A stretch of DNA of 64,000 bases from contig OY726573.1 in NCBI GenBank assembly GCA_963383645.1, positions 21,790,345 to 21,854,344 of the forward strand, read 5' to 3'. This document shows, piece by piece, positions 39,446-50,361 of this stretch. The DNA is from Muscardinus avellanarius (taxonomy: Eukaryota > Chordata > Mammalia > Rodentia > Gliridae). The notes below the pieces were generated by a model that saw nothing but the letters and a program-made list of their open reading frames with translations, did no database searches and was not told where the DNA came from. Made by a program: the position numbers and the translations under genes. Positions within the stretch are counted from its first letter, which is position 1; every line of letters starts with the position of its first letter.

Positions 39446-39869
39446 CTTTTTTTTTTTTTTTTTTTCCTTCAGTACTAGGGATGTAACCCAGGGACATTCT
39501 ACCTCTGAGCTACACCTCTACCTTTTTTTTTTTTTTTTTTTTTTTTTGGTGGTGGTGGTGGTACTGGGGTTCCTGGAAACCTTTCTACATCTGGGCTACA
39601 CTCCCAAACACCTATTTTTTATATTTTTATTTGGAAACGGTCTCTTAAACCAGTGAGGCTGGCTTCAAGCCTGCATGATCCTCCTATTTCCGCCTCCCAA
39701 GCAAGGGGATTACAAGCATGCGCCACCACGCCTGGCCCTACTCATATTTTTTATTCTTTAATTTGAAACAGGATCTCACTAGGTAGCTGAGGCTGGTTTC
39801 GAACCCATGCGATCCTCCTGTCTCAGCCTCCCAAGTACTGGGATTACAGGGTGTGCTACCATGCACAAG
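39446..39869 (-). mobile_element. B1-dID SINE host split by a type C copy
   Basis: Right half at 39446-39521, left half at 39737-39869 (AAACAGGATCTCACTAGG to GCTACCATGCAC). Confidence 0.84.
39522..39736 (-). mobile_element. B1-dID SINE (type C), nested
   Basis: A T run of about 25, (GGT)n, ACTGGGGTTCCTGGAAACC, CTTAAACCAGTGAGGCTGG, ending CACCACGCCTGGC. Confidence 0.93.
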
Positions 39870-40190
39870 GTCTTGCTAAATTGCTGAGGCTGGGGCCTGG
39901 CATGGTGGTGCATGCCTTAGACAGGAGGATCACAGTTTTGAGGACAGCCTCAGGGAATAATGTGAGTCGTCAACATAGTAAGACCCTGTTTCAAAAGAAA
40001 AAATAAAAAGACCTGGGGATATAGCTTGGAGGTAGAATGCCCCTGAGTTCAATCCCAAGTAACAAAAATAAATAAATAGATAAATCAGTCAGTCAATAAA
40101 TAAATTGCTGGGGCTGGCCTCAAATCTGAGACCCTCCTGTTTCAGCCTCCCAAGTATCTAGATACAGAACATGGGCCACCATGTCTGGCT
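39870..40190 (-). mobile_element. SINE left half split by an opposite-strand SINE
   Basis: TAAATTGCTG(A/G)GGCTGG is duplicated near 39877 and 40102 as TSD. The remainder runs to CACCATGTCTGGCTT at 40190. Confidence 0.78.
39894..40100 (+). mobile_element. B1-dID SINE, inserted in a minus-strand left half
   Basis: GCCTGGCATGGTGGTGCATG with an internal deletion, right half GACCTGGGGATATAGCTTGG, (AAAT)n and CAGT-rich tail. Confidence 0.83.
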
Positions 40191-40338
40191 TGTTCAGATT
40201 TTTTTTATAATACTTTCGGATGCTATGTGTAAATGCTCTATGTCTATCACAGATGGCGCTGTATCTCAGTTACTACTTGTGGCCACAGTGGAGTGGTGTC
40301 CTGCATGGTTAGGATCCCAAGTGAGAAAGGCGAGTGTA

Positions 40339-40550
40339 AACTGGGTGTGGTCGCACTCCCTTGTAATCCCAGTATTTGGGAGGCTGAGACAGGAGGATCA
40401 TAGCAGGTTCTTGGCCAGCCTCACCTACTTAGTGAAGTTCTTTGCAACTCAGAGAGAGACCCTGTTTCAAAATAAAGAATAAAAAATAGGGCTGGGGGTG
40501 GAGCTTAGAGGTAGAATACCCCTGGGTTCCATCCCCAGACCTGCAAAAAG
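40339..40550 (+). mobile_element. B1-dID SINE, full (type A/D)
   Basis: TSD AAAGGCGAGTGT / AAAGGCCAGTGT. It ends CCCCAGACCTGC, a D-type end on an A-type right half. Confidence 0.9.
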
Positions 40551-40554
40551 AAAA

Positions 40555-41220
40555 GGCCAGTGTGTCTTCTGTTATGAGCAGCAGACATTTCTTGAACCTT
40601 TTCAGAGTGCTGATTTCCAAGGATGTCATGTCTTAACATAGTTCTTGCCCTGAAGGGCCTTGTAATTTTGTTGAGGGAATATGTGTGTGTAAATTCTAGG
40701 ATCCGGTATTGCTTTTTGAGTTCCAAATACATGGGGCTGACCGTGAGGGCATCAGTGAGCTTTCTCTTCCTGGCTTGTTTTGCCCTTTTGTTCCCTGTTC
40801 ATCAAGGTAGCTTCTGGGTGTTACTGATGAGAGAATGTGTGGCAGTGGAAGGGGCTGTGTACAGATTTAGAGGAGGGCATTCACGTGGGAATATGTAATT
40901 AATCTTTATACTTTCCCCAGTAAACCGTCGACCCTTTTTATGATGTCATGAGGGATTCCTTAATTTTGCAGCTGCTTCCTGATTACGTCAGAGAGGAGCC
41001 TCTCACTCTGCAGCCTGGAGCTGCACTCCTTACAAGAATTGAAAACAAATGAAGTGCTGAATATCTAATGGCTTCCACAGGGAGAGCCAGTTCAGTCTTC
41101 CTCATGCAAGATCTTCCTCAAATACTTCTGACCCCCTGAAGTGTCTTTGTTCTGTAAAGATAAGGCTTGGCACAGAGCCAAGTGGGCAGAGCCTGGGGAC
41201 TCCTTGATAAAAATCTACTA
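40555..41220. other. SINE-free unique sequence
   Basis: No repeat recognised. The 40623-40898 ORF and its antisense partners show no recognisable domain. Confidence 0.45.
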
Positions 41221-41236
41221 TTTCCAGGTGTTTTTC

Positions 41237-41238
<2 letters not shown>

Positions 41239-41284
<46 letters not shown>
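41239..41284. repeat. (GT)n microsatellite
   Basis: About 23 units at the tail side of the following minus-strand SINE. Confidence 0.95.
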
Positions 41285-41288
<4 letters not shown>

Positions 41289-41411
41289 TTTGTATTGGGG
41301 ATAGGACCCAGAGGTTTCTACCTTCACATTATACTCCGAACCCTGATTTTATTTCTTACTTTGAATCAGGTTCTTACCAAGTTGCCCAGACTAACTTTGA
41401 ACCTATGATCT

Positions 41412-41416
41412 TTCTT

Positions 41417-41455
<39 letters not shown>

Positions 41456-41655
41456 GGTATTGTGGATGAAACCCAAGGGCATTCTATCTCCAAGCTATAC
41501 CCCTAGCCCTATTTTTTATTCTTTATTTTGAAACAGGGTCTAACTGAGTTGCACATGGCCTCACTAAGTAGCTGAGGCTGTCCATGAACTGCGATCCTCC
41601 TGTCTCAGCCTCTCAAAATGCTGAGATTGCAAGCATGTGCCACCATGCCTGGCTT
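41412..41655 (-). mobile_element. B1-dID SINE, full (type A), nested, long T run
   Basis: A T run of about 34 at 41420-41453, GCGGTATTGTGGATGAAACC to CACCATGCCTGGCTT. Confidence 0.92.
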
Positions 41656-41781
41656 ATTCTTCATTTTGAAACAGGGTCTCACTGAGTTGCAGAGGACCTC
41701 ACTAAGTAGCTGAGGCTGTCCACAAACCCTGATCCTCCTGTCTCTGCCTCACAAATGCTGGGATTACAAGCGTGTGTCATG
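41656..41781 (-). mobile_element. SINE left half, nested
   Basis: GAAACAGGGTCTCACTGAG to CAAGCGTGTGTCAT. It probably belongs to a copy whose linker was opened by the 41412 element. Confidence 0.72.
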
Positions 41782-41863
41782 CTTGAACCTGTGATCCTTC
41801 TGTCTCAGTCTCCCAAATACTGGGATTCATGCACCACCACTCCCAACTTCCAGGTGTTTTTCT

Positions 41864-42068
41864 TTTTTTTTTGGGTGGTACTGGGGGTGGAACCCAGAGG
41901 CTTTCTACCTCCGGGCTATACTCCCAGATATGTATAATTTGGAAACAGGGTCTCATTAAGTTGCTGAGAGCCTCACTAAGTAGCTGAGGCTGGTTTCGAA
42001 CCCGTGCGATCCTCCTGTCTCAGCCTCCCTAGCGCAGGGATTACAAGCGTGCGCCACCACGCCCGGCC
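41864..42068 (-). mobile_element. B1-dID SINE, full (type B), at a reused target
   Basis: GGTGGTACTGGGGGTGGAAC to CACGCCCGGCC. A third near-copy of the target (TCCAGCTGTTTTT) follows at about 42071. Confidence 0.93.
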
Positions 42069-42249
42069 TCTCCAGCTGTTTTTCAATCCTGATTTTCTGC
42101 TTCTTTCCTGGATCTCTTTTGTTGGATGTTACTCTTGCTGATTCCTCAGAATCCTCTGGGATCTGCTGAGCAGTGAAAGTCCTCAGTGTCTCTCTGACCA
42201 GCATCATCTCAACTTTCTCCTTTTTAAAGCATTTTTTAAAATCTATGCT

Positions 42250-42457
42250 CGTGTGTGTGTGTGTATGGTACTGGGGTGGAACCCAGGGGCTTTTCTACCT
42301 CCGGACTCTACTCCCAGACCTATTTTATTTGGAAACAGGATCCCACTAAATTGCTGAAACCCTCACTTAGTAGCTGAGGTTGGCTTCGAACCTGTGTGAT
42401 CCTCCTGTCTTGGATTCCCAAGCATTGGGATTACAAGCGTGCGCCACCATGCCCAGC
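42250..42457 (-). mobile_element. B1-dID SINE, full (type B)
   Basis: GT-rich tail, GGTACTGGGGTGGAACCC, ending CACCATGCCCAGCT. TATGCTCGTG / TATGCTCTTG flank it. Confidence 0.9.
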
Positions 42458-42527
42458 TATGCTCTTGTTTTTTTTTTAATTTGGCATTATAAAGAAGTTT
42501 ATGCTCTTTAGCACATGGGTGTGTATC

Positions 42528-42706
42528 TGTATGTGTGTGCTTTACTGGGAATTGAACCCAGAAGTATTCTACTACTGACCTACATACCCAGTCTTGTTTT
42601 ATTCATTTATTTATTTATTTACTTTTTACTTATTGAAATAAGATCTTGCTCATTTGCTCAGCCTTCCAACCACTGGGATTACAGACATGTACCACTTTGC
42701 CTATTT
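42528..42706 (-). mobile_element. Old B1-dID SINE, contracted
   Basis: TTACTGGGAATTGAACCC to GTACCACTTTGCC. (TTTA)n in the linker. Confidence 0.75.
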
Positions 42707-42786
42707 CCTCTTAGCCTTTTAATTGTTTTCCCTGTTACCTTTTCTAGCCACCCTAATCTATTCTAAATATTTTAACTAGATTGATT

Positions 42787-42973
42787 TTTTTTTTAAGGTG
42801 GTACTGGGGTTCCTGGAAACCCTTCTACCTCCGGGCTACACTTCCAGACACCTATTTTTTATATTTTTATTTGGAAACAGGGTCTCGTAAGCCAGCGAGG
42901 CTGGCTTCAAACGATCCTCCTGTCACAACCTCCCAAGCGTGGGGATTACAAGTGTGCGCCACCACGCCCGGCA
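42787..42973 (-). mobile_element. B1-dID SINE (type C)
   Basis: ACTGGGGTTCCTGGAAACCC, GTAAGCCAGCGAGGCTGG. TSD TAGATTGATTTTT near 42777 and 42977. Confidence 0.95.
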
Positions 42974-42989
42974 AGTAGATTGATTTTTA

Positions 42990-44180
42990 TGAAATACCGT
43001 TGATTTATTCAGAAAGTTTGAGCAAGTGTCCCCTCGCTGTTCCATATCCAGTACTGTAGGCTATATACTTTGTGGTCCTGTCACATGACTTCACATGACT
43101 ATCAGCTTGGTGCTTCACCGGTTACTGCCTGTGCCTCATGTTAGTGTGTGCCGCCCCTCCTGCATCCACCAATTCTGTTATTGTTCATCTCTTGCAGCCC
43201 AACTCAGAAAAGGTCTCTTCCATGAACCTTCTCTGATAGATACTAGCTGTCTAGGGAAAGAAAAAAATTCTTTTCCTCTCTGGGGACAGAAAGCATCTTA
43301 CTCCCACTTTCCTTATGCAAGTAATACATTCTCTTAAATTATAGTTATGTATAGTTAAATGCATATTATTTCTTTGTTTCCTCAGAGTATCATCTTGTGA
43401 CAGGATCTTATTTTCATTTTTATCTTCCACAATTGGACACCCAAATAAATGTTTTTGGAACTAGTGAGGGAGTTCGCTTTGTTAAGGAAGTTGGGATTTT
43501 CCTTCCCCACATTTCCCTGTTTTTCTCCAGAAGAAACCAGAGTGTTACAATCTTGGAAGATCCAAAGGGAGCAGCATCTATTGCAGTGAGGAGTCTTGCT
43601 GAGTAAACAGCACTTCCCACGTGCCTCCATCTTATCGTGGCTGTGCCCTGGTCCTAGATATGTCCATGGCTTGCCTTGTTCCCGGTTGGCCTGTTTTGCC
43701 AGTGTGCAGAATGCTTTGCTTAGGCTATATCATTGCTTGGTTCGTCTGACTCACTCATTCTGCCCCTTGAGGAATGAAATGGAATGAAATGATGCCCTGA
43801 GAGCATGGACACCTCTGCCTTTGCTCTTGTCTGGTTCCTGCGCCATGACTGTCTCTTCCTACTCTTTCTTCAGCCAGCAGCTGCACATGGAATTCTGTGG
43901 GTCAAGGAGAAGTAGCTGGTAGTTTCTCTCACTTCCCACTTTCGGTGGACAAGGAGGTTTGGGTGGGCTGCTGAGGAACTGTGCCAGCTCTGCATCTGAT
44001 TGAGATGAGAAAAGAAGACGTACGTCTAAAAGATAAGAGCCAACAAATCACCTCCAGGTGATTTTAGTTTGGAGGTTACTTACAGGAGGAGATGGTGAGG
44101 AGGGGACTGGTGAGTAACTGGTCTTGCCTGCATTTTTCCCAGCTGTTAGTGAAGGAGCAAGCATGTAGTTGGTTTCCTTC
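42990..44180. other. SINE-free unique sequence
   Basis: 1.2 kb with no interspersed repeat that I can name. CCCAAATAAATG near 43440 is weakly L2-like. ORFs at 43382-43630 and 43397-43606 overlap on opposite strands. Confidence 0.45.
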
Positions 44181-44466
44181 CTTCTTTTCTTCCTTCCTTC
44201 CTTTTTCTTTTTTTTCTTTTTCTTTTATTTGTGTATGGGAGAGGGGTACTAGGGATTGAACCCAAGGGCATTCTACCTCCAAGTTACACCCCCAGCCCTG
44301 TTTTTTATTCTTTTTTTTTTTTTGAAACAGACCTCATTAAGTAGCTGTGGCTGTCCACAAACCACGATCCTCCCAACTCAGCCTCTCAAATGCTGGTATT
44401 ACAAGCATGTGCCACCACACCTGGCTTCTATTTTATTTTTTATTTTGAAGCAGAGTCTCACTAAGT

Positions 44467-44709
44467 TTTTTTTTGTTGTTGTTGTTGTTGTTTTTTTTTT
44501 TTTTTTTTTTTTTTGGCGTGTCTGGGGATGGAACCCAGGGGCATTCAACATCCGAGCTACACCTCCTGCCCTATTTTTTATTTTAAAACTGGGTCTCACT
44601 CAGTTGCAAAGATCCTCACTAAGTAGCTGAGGCTGTCCGCGAACCGCGATCCTCCAGTCTCAACCTCCCAAATGCTGGGATTACAAGCCTTTGCCACCAT
44701 GCCCAGCTC
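44467..44709 (-). mobile_element. B1-dID SINE, full (type D), nested
   Basis: T/TTG-rich tail, GTGTCTGGGGATGGAACCC to CACCATGCCCAGCTC. Confidence 0.92.
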
Positions 44710-44762
44710 ACTAAGTATTCTTTATTTTGAAGCAGAGTCTAAGTTGTGGAGGGACTCAGGTT

Positions 44763-44966
44763 TCTTTTTTCTTCTTCTTTTTTTTGGGGGGGGGTTGGTA
44801 TTGGGGATGGAACCCTTCTACATCCGGGCTATACTCCAAGACCTATTTTTAAATATTTTATTTGGAAACAGGGTCTCTTAAGCCAGCGAGGCTGGCTACG
44901 AACCTGCATGATCCTGTCTCCGCCTCCCAAGTGTGGGGATTACAAGTGTGTACCACCCGCGCCTGA
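44763..44966 (-). mobile_element. B1-dID SINE (type C), nested
   Basis: GGTATTGGGGATGGAACCC with CTTAAGCCAGCGAGGCTGGC. The right half lacks the TTCCTGG motif, so it has a C-type left half with a modified right half. Confidence 0.9.
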
Positions 44967-45061
44967 CACCTCACACTTCTGAGGCTGGCTTACAAAGCTC
45001 CCATCCTCCTGTCTCTGCCTACAAAGTACTGGGATTAAAAGCATGTGCCACCACACCCAGC

Positions 45062-46881
45062 AGATAGTTGGCTTTCTGTGCTAGAATAGTTAGTGCATCC
45101 TGGTGCCCTCTGAATCCTTCCTGCTACTCTCAAAGTAGCAGACTTATGTGTCCTTCATCCTGTGTCTTCCCTTCATTACTCTTCTAATTCTCTTGCCAAG
45201 AAGCTGGCTATGTGCACCAGGGGATCTTAGCAGTTTCATTGCTACCAGATTTTTCTATGACCAGCCAAACCCCATCCCACTGACAAGGGTTTTCTCCAAA
45301 TCTCTCCCTTGCAAAAAACTTGGTACCCTATCCCTGGAGTTGTTCAGAAGTAGAAGTTCTGAATCATTGTCCATTGGCTGGGCTTAGAGGTCCAAGCAGG
45401 TGGCCTGCCTCCCCTTCTCTCCCTCCTCCTCCCTCTTCACCCCTCCTACCTCACTCCCATTTCCTGCAGGAGGATGCTTTGCCATCCTGGAGCCATCAGG
45501 CACAGCTTTGCTTTGGCAGCACCATCACACACACACTGGTGGGAGAGGGAACGTGTTTATCACTTTTCCTGGAGATTATCTGTTTAAGCACTTCTCTGAC
45601 AGTTACAATAACAAGGGCAGTGTGTTGTGTTTCCCAGCAGAAAGACACTTACTGTTGAAAGATGTATAGCACTAATTAGAAATACATAACATCCGGCCAC
45701 ATGGCAGCCTTCTCCCGTCCGCTCCATTTCCTGATTTCATACAACTTTGACGACAGTTAGTTTATGTTTTCCATGAATATGTTCTCAGAAAAATGAGAAA
45801 GTCTCTCTGTTACATAGGCTCAAGAAGGATGTTTCTGCCTGGGCAGGTATTTGGCCACAAAAATACTGGGAGCTCTGGTCACTTGCCCACATGTGGGAAG
45901 TAGCAAAACCAAGTTCAGACCTCAGGTGACGTTCTTGGTAAGAAATATTTCCGTCTAACTGCCTTAGCCAAAACCATCCCCCTAAACCCTTGAACAAGCC
46001 TAGTTTTAGAAAGAAGGGGAAAGGCTATTTCACAAAGTTAATGAGTTCCTCAGCTCATGTCAGGCTCCTGCTACCTGACACAAAGCCAGAGGAACCCGGG
46101 CAAATACCAAGGCAAACAATGCCTTTTCCTCCCCACCCCATATCACTTGTTTGCCTGGCCCATCCCAATTCCAGGGATATATATGGGCATTTGTCAGACT
46201 AAGGCCTGTTTCCTAAGTCTAGCCCCAAAGTGGGTGGACTTTGGAATCCAGATGCTGTTTTCCCACCCACTTATATAAGGGTGAGTGCTCTGAAGGGGTA
46301 TCTATGGCTTCCAGTCCACAGAAGCCTACGTGCAGTCAAGAGCATCCTCCGGCAATACCATGCAGTTAATACGTTTTTCACTTGAGGCGCTGGGTCCAAT
46401 TGCCATGGATATCTGGGTAAATAATGATTTTATTCAACCTACTGAAAGGACCTTCAGTTGTAGAGACCATGATTTATTTGCAATGGTGTTCTTCATAGTA
46501 CCTACCATACTATGGATATAGAACCAGTGATCCACGGAGAGGAACGGGCCTTCCAGAAAATGTTCCAGATAGCATGGCCATTCTAGGAATGACCAAATCC
46601 CAGACTGTATGGAATGGGTTGTGATAATGCCCATCTACTTGATCAGATTAGAGCAGCTTCCTGATTTGCACCTCCCCATCAGTCAAATGACATACAAGCA
46701 GGTAGTGTTCTGGAACCCTTTCCTGAAAGGATGTGAGGTTGGACAGATGGAGGTAATATAACCATGCAAAGCAGCCATGAAGCTGCCTTCTAGCTGCTGC
46801 TCTGAGAGGTAGTTGAGCTCCTCCAAACCTACGCTAAAGAGGTTCCTGTTGTTACTACCCTACCTGGTCCCACACTCAAAT
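45062..46881. other. Longest SINE-free block in the right half of the window
   Basis: 1.8 kb. Contains a CT-rich stretch (45405-45465) and two TATA-like words, GATATATATGGGC (about 46176) and TTATATAAGG (about 46271). No exon or known repeat identified. 46330-46880 has the even texture of an old LTR-type internal sequence, but I cannot name it. Confidence 0.45.
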
Positions 46882-46980
46882 GCTGCTCCCCAGCATTTGA
46901 GAGGCTCAGTTGGGAGGATCGTGGTTTGTGGACAGCCTCAGCTACTTAATGAGGTCCTTTGCAACTCAGTGAGACCCTGA
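46882..46980 (+). mobile_element. B1-dID SINE, left-half fragment
   Basis: CCCCAGCATTTGAGAGGCTC to CAGTGAGACCCTGAG, truncated at both ends. Confidence 0.82.
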
Positions 46981-46994
46981 GACTGCAGCCTAGT

Positions 46995-47025
46995 GAATCT
47001 AGGCTGCAGGAGCCAGCCTAGATTC
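46995..47025. other. Perfect 11-base inverted repeat (hairpin)
   Basis: GAATCTAGGCT at 46995-47005 pairs with AGCCTAGATTC at 47015-47025 across a 9-base loop, directly after a truncated SINE. It may mark a repair junction. Confidence 0.85.
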
Positions 47026-47542
47026 CCCAGAGGCCACCAGTGCTCTTCAGTAGTTCATTCTCCTTGAGCCCAAGCCTCTCACCTTGAACTCTGAGAGACA
47101 GTCTAGTCAGAGATTGCCATTTGTCATAAAAAGAAAAATGGGCTTAGTGGAAGCGGTCTCCTTCTGTCCCATCTTATTTTTTATCCAGGCTATTATGAGT
47201 CTACTAAGGCCAGATACTTGGAGCAAAGACATCCCCCTTTAATCCCGCCCAGCCGATGAGGATGGAGGGGCACTGATATTCACCCAGCATACCTACTACT
47301 GGGATACGGCTCCACCTGTCACTTCATTCTCCTCTGTCCTGGATTTGCCCCTTCAGTCTGGACTTGGTTGCTAATTAGTGGTAGGTTGCTAGCTTTGCTT
47401 GGCAGGGGCCTGGACAATGCTACGGCCTATGGCAGGAATGAGGGTGAGAAGTTGGCAACTTTTCTTGGGATGGCATTCAGATCTTCCCATTCCCTATGAA
47501 GGCAGAGTGGTGATTGATTCTGATTTTATTGATTTCTACCAC
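47026..47542. other. Unique sequence
   Basis: Nothing recognised. Confidence 0.4.
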
Positions 47543-47754
47543 TTTCTTTTTTTCGGTACTGGGGGAGGAACCCAGGGATATTCTACCTCCAAGCTACACC
47601 TCCAGCCCTTTTTTTTTTATTCTTTATTTTGAAACAGGTTTCTACTGAGTTGCCAAAGGCCTCACTAAGTAGCTGAGGCTGTCCGCGAACCCGGATCCTC
47701 TGGTCTCAACCTCCCAAATGTTGGGATTACAAGCGTGCGCCACCATGCCTGGCT
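47543..47754 (-). mobile_element. B1-dID SINE, full (type A/D)
   Basis: CGGTACTGGGGGAGGAACCC to CACCATGCCTGGCT. GATTTCTACCACTTTCTT / GATTGTTGCCACTTTCTT flank it. Confidence 0.92.
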
Positions 47755-48035
47755 GATTGTTGCCACTTTCTTACTGCCTGCCACAGTTGAATTGGAAAGT
47801 TGGAGGGTGCCATCTGAGTCCACTAGGCATCTTGAAGGATGGCAGGAAAGCTACAATAGGATTGTCCCACTGATGCCATTCATATGTTAGGCCTTCTGAA
47901 CATCAGCCTGCTCCTCACTTCCAGGACTTTGAAAGTGACTTGGGGTGGGTTTTTTGTGTTTCAGTCACACTTGCTCTTGTGGCAGAGACTGTTGGGAATA
48001 GCTGTGGTGTGTAGCATCGCCTGGAGCAACAATTT
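47755..48035. other. Unique sequence
   Basis: Nothing recognised. Confidence 0.4.
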
Positions 48036-48052
48036 AAATTAGGCCCATTGAA

Positions 48053-48266
48053 GCTGGGTGTGGTGGTGCACACTTGTAATCCCAGCATTTGGGAGGCTGA
48101 GACCAGAGGATTGCAGTTCACAGTTCACTGACAGCCTCAGCTACTTAGTGAGGCCCTCTGCAACTCAATGAGACCCTGTTTCAAAATAAAGAATAAAAAA
48201 TAGGGCAGGGGGTGTAGCTCGGAAGTAAATGCCCCTGGGTTCTATCCCCAGACCTGGAAAAAAAAA
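48053..48266 (+). mobile_element. B1-dID SINE, full (type D)
   Basis: TSD AAATTAGGCCCATTGA at 48036-48051 and 48267-48282, exact over 16 bases. Right half GGGCAGGGGGTGTAGC. Confidence 0.96.
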
Positions 48267-48324
48267 AAATTAGGCCCATTGATAACACTAGTGAGCAGAC
48301 AGAGAAGTTAAAATGCAGTCAGAA

Positions 48325-48741
48325 CCAACTGTGGTGGCGCACACTTGTAATCCTTGTACCTGGGAGGCTGAGACAGGAAGATCACAAGTTTGCAGCTAAC
48401 CTCAGCTGTTTAGTGAGACCCTGTTTCAAAATAGAGAATAAAAAATAGGAGCCAGGCATGGTGGCGCACGCTTGTAATCCCTGCACTTGGGAGGCTGAGA
48501 CAGGAGGATTGTGCAGGTTCAAAGCTAGCTTCAGCTACTTAGTGAGGCTCTCAACAACTTAGTGAGACCCTGTTTCCAAGTAAAGTATAAAATGGGTCTG
48601 GGAGTATAGCCCGGAGGTAGAAAGCCTCTGGGTTCCACCCCCAGTACCACCCCAAAAAAAAAAAAAAAAAAAAATAGGGCTGAGAATATAGTTTAGAGAT
48701 AGAATGCCCCTGGGTTCAATTCTCAGTACTGCAACAACAAC
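48325..48741 (+). mobile_element. B1-dID SINE host split by a type B copy
   Basis: Left half at 48325-48449, right half at 48674-48741 (AGGGCTGAGAATATAGTTTAG). TSD AAAATGCAGTCAG at 48310-48322 and 48742-48754. Confidence 0.95.
48450..48673 (+). mobile_element. B1-dID SINE, full (type B), nested
   Basis: GCCAGGCATGGTGGCGCACG to CCCCAGTACCACC plus A23, in the linker right after AATAGGA. Confidence 0.95.
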
Positions 48742-48780
48742 AAAATGCAGTCAGGGATCAAGATTAAACCTGTGCTAATA

Positions 48781-48969
48781 GCTGGGCGTGGTGGCACATG
48801 CTTGTAATCCCTGTGCTTGGGAGGCAGAGACAGGAGGATCACACAGGTTGGAAGCCAGCCTATCTGGCTTAAGAGACCCTGTTTCCAAATAAAAATATAA
48901 AATAGGTCTGGGAGTGTAGCCTGGAAGTAGAAGGGTTCCATCCCTAGTACCACCAAAAAAAAAAAAAAA
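48781..48969 (+). mobile_element. B1-dID SINE (type C)
   Basis: GCCAGCCTATCTGGCTTAAG palindrome, right half GAAGGGTTCCATCCC. TSD AAACCTGTG(C/A)TAAT at 48766 and 48970. Confidence 0.94.
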
Positions 48970-48998
48970 AAACCTGTGATAATCTAATCTAATAATCC

Positions 48999-49145
48999 TT
49001 TTTTTTTCTTTTTTGGTGGTACTGAGGATGAGTACTTAGTGCTGAGAGCCTCACTAAGTAGCTGAAACTGGCTTTGAACCTGTGTGATCCTCCTGTCTCA
49101 GCCTCCCAAGTACTGGGATTATAAGTGTGTGCCACCATGCCTGGT
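48999..49145 (-). mobile_element. B1-dID SINE, internally deleted
   Basis: GGTGGTACTGAGGATGAG jumps to the left half at GCTGAGAGCCTCACTAAG. The linker and most of the right half are gone. Confidence 0.82.
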
Positions 49146-49399
49146 TTCTAATTATCCTTTTAACACTTGGAGATTGATTTATCCTGTGTTACAGAGGGAA
49201 TTAACTGATTAGCTGCTGCCAGAGCTAGGGATCTTGACCCTTGGATCCATCTCCTGTGTGTGTTGGGCATCTCCTCCCCTCGGGCTGCAGCTTGGACAGC
49301 TACCTTCGTTTGTCATCAATTCCTCTCAAGTCTGGATGAAATGGCCATTGGGGAGACCATTGACAACTAGTAGGTGCAGGCAAGGCTGTGGAAGCTGGT

Positions 49400-49617
49400 T
49401 TTTTTTTTTTTTTTTTTTTCCTTCAGTACTGTGGATAGAACCCAGGAGCATTCTACCTCCAAGTTACATCCCCAGCCCTGTTTTTTTTATTCTTTATTTT
49501 GAAACAAAGTCTGAATTGCAAAGGGCCTCACTAAGTAGCTGAGGCTGTTTGCGAACCGTGATTCTCCTGTCTCAGCCTCCTAAATGCTGGGATTACAAGC
49601 GTGTGCCACCATGCCTC
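49400..49617 (-). mobile_element. B1-dID SINE, full (type A)
   Basis: T run, CAGTACTGTGGATAGAACCC to CACCATGCCTCTCT. Confidence 0.9.
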
Positions 49618-50361
49618 TCTGGAAGCGTGTTCTAAACTGTGCTCACCAACCAAGTGGCTTCTTTCAGTCACCTGCACCTGAAAGGAAGTTAACCAGGCTT
49701 AAAAAGTGAGGAAAAAAGGATGCTGATATTAAGAGCCACACTTATTTTTTCAGCCCTAGGGGAAAATTTAAATATAAGGTAACACCAATTAAACGGATAC
49801 TATATTTCAAGCACTGTTCTATGAAAAATTAACTGATTAATAAAAACTGATTGTGTTATGTGTGTAGTCTCAGAAGGAGGTACATAGAGGAGGAGATAGA
49901 CAGGAACCCAAAGGCTGGTGACAGAAGAAGGTAATTTTAAATCTGTTGATTGTGCTCCTGCTAGATGGACATTAGAGAGACTGGCTTAATGAAATAAGTG
50001 TCTGTTATTATAAGCTTCATACCATCAATAGCCAACTGAAGGCAGAGACCCTATAGCTCTAGCTCATACCACCCATAGTGAGGTCACAGGCCCTGGGAAG
50101 TGATACGTGATAGAATCTGCACGGTGATCCTTAGCAGTGTCACTGAGTGCTTCTTCACATTCCAGACACGCTGGGAAGTGCTTCACTTATGCTGCCTCAC
50201 TGTTCCTTATAATCCCTGCTCAAAAGAGGGACTCCTACTACTGGGAGTCTCAGATAGGAAGAAGAAGCCTAAGGACATGGAAAAGGGGGCACTCCTCATA
50301 AAGTAAGAATGTAGCCCTTGGCCCCCAGGGTACTGATGAAGTTTCCTTTGCTTCTCCTCAG
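49618..50361 (+). other. SMG6: Intron upstream of a SMG6 exon, possible MIR remnants
   Basis: GAGTGCTTCTTCACATTCC near 50145 and CTTATGCTGCCTCACTG near 50185 look like a decayed MIR. It ends with the polypyrimidine tract and CAG acceptor of the next exon (TTTCCTTTGCTTCTCCTCAG, ending at 50361). Confidence 0.55.

Larger units (their letters stand above)
41285..41850 (-). mobile_element. Old B1-dID SINE host holding further copies
   Basis: Right half and linker at 41285-41411, left-half end at 41782-41850. TSD TTTCCAGGTGTTTTT (41221-41235) recurs at about 41849-41863. Confidence 0.82.
44230..45061 (-). mobile_element. Compound minus-strand SINE nest, outer elements
   Basis: A full copy at 44230-44428. 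A host left half starts at 44429-44466, continues at 44710-44762 and finishes at 44967-45061 (GAGGCTGGCTTACAAAGC to CACACCCAGCA). Two copies are inserted in it. Confidence 0.8.

Noticed and set aside
45400..45669. Candidate exon after a CCTGCAG acceptor-like site at about 45470
   Set aside because: The frame does not continue any SMG6 segment that I know, and no clear donor follows.
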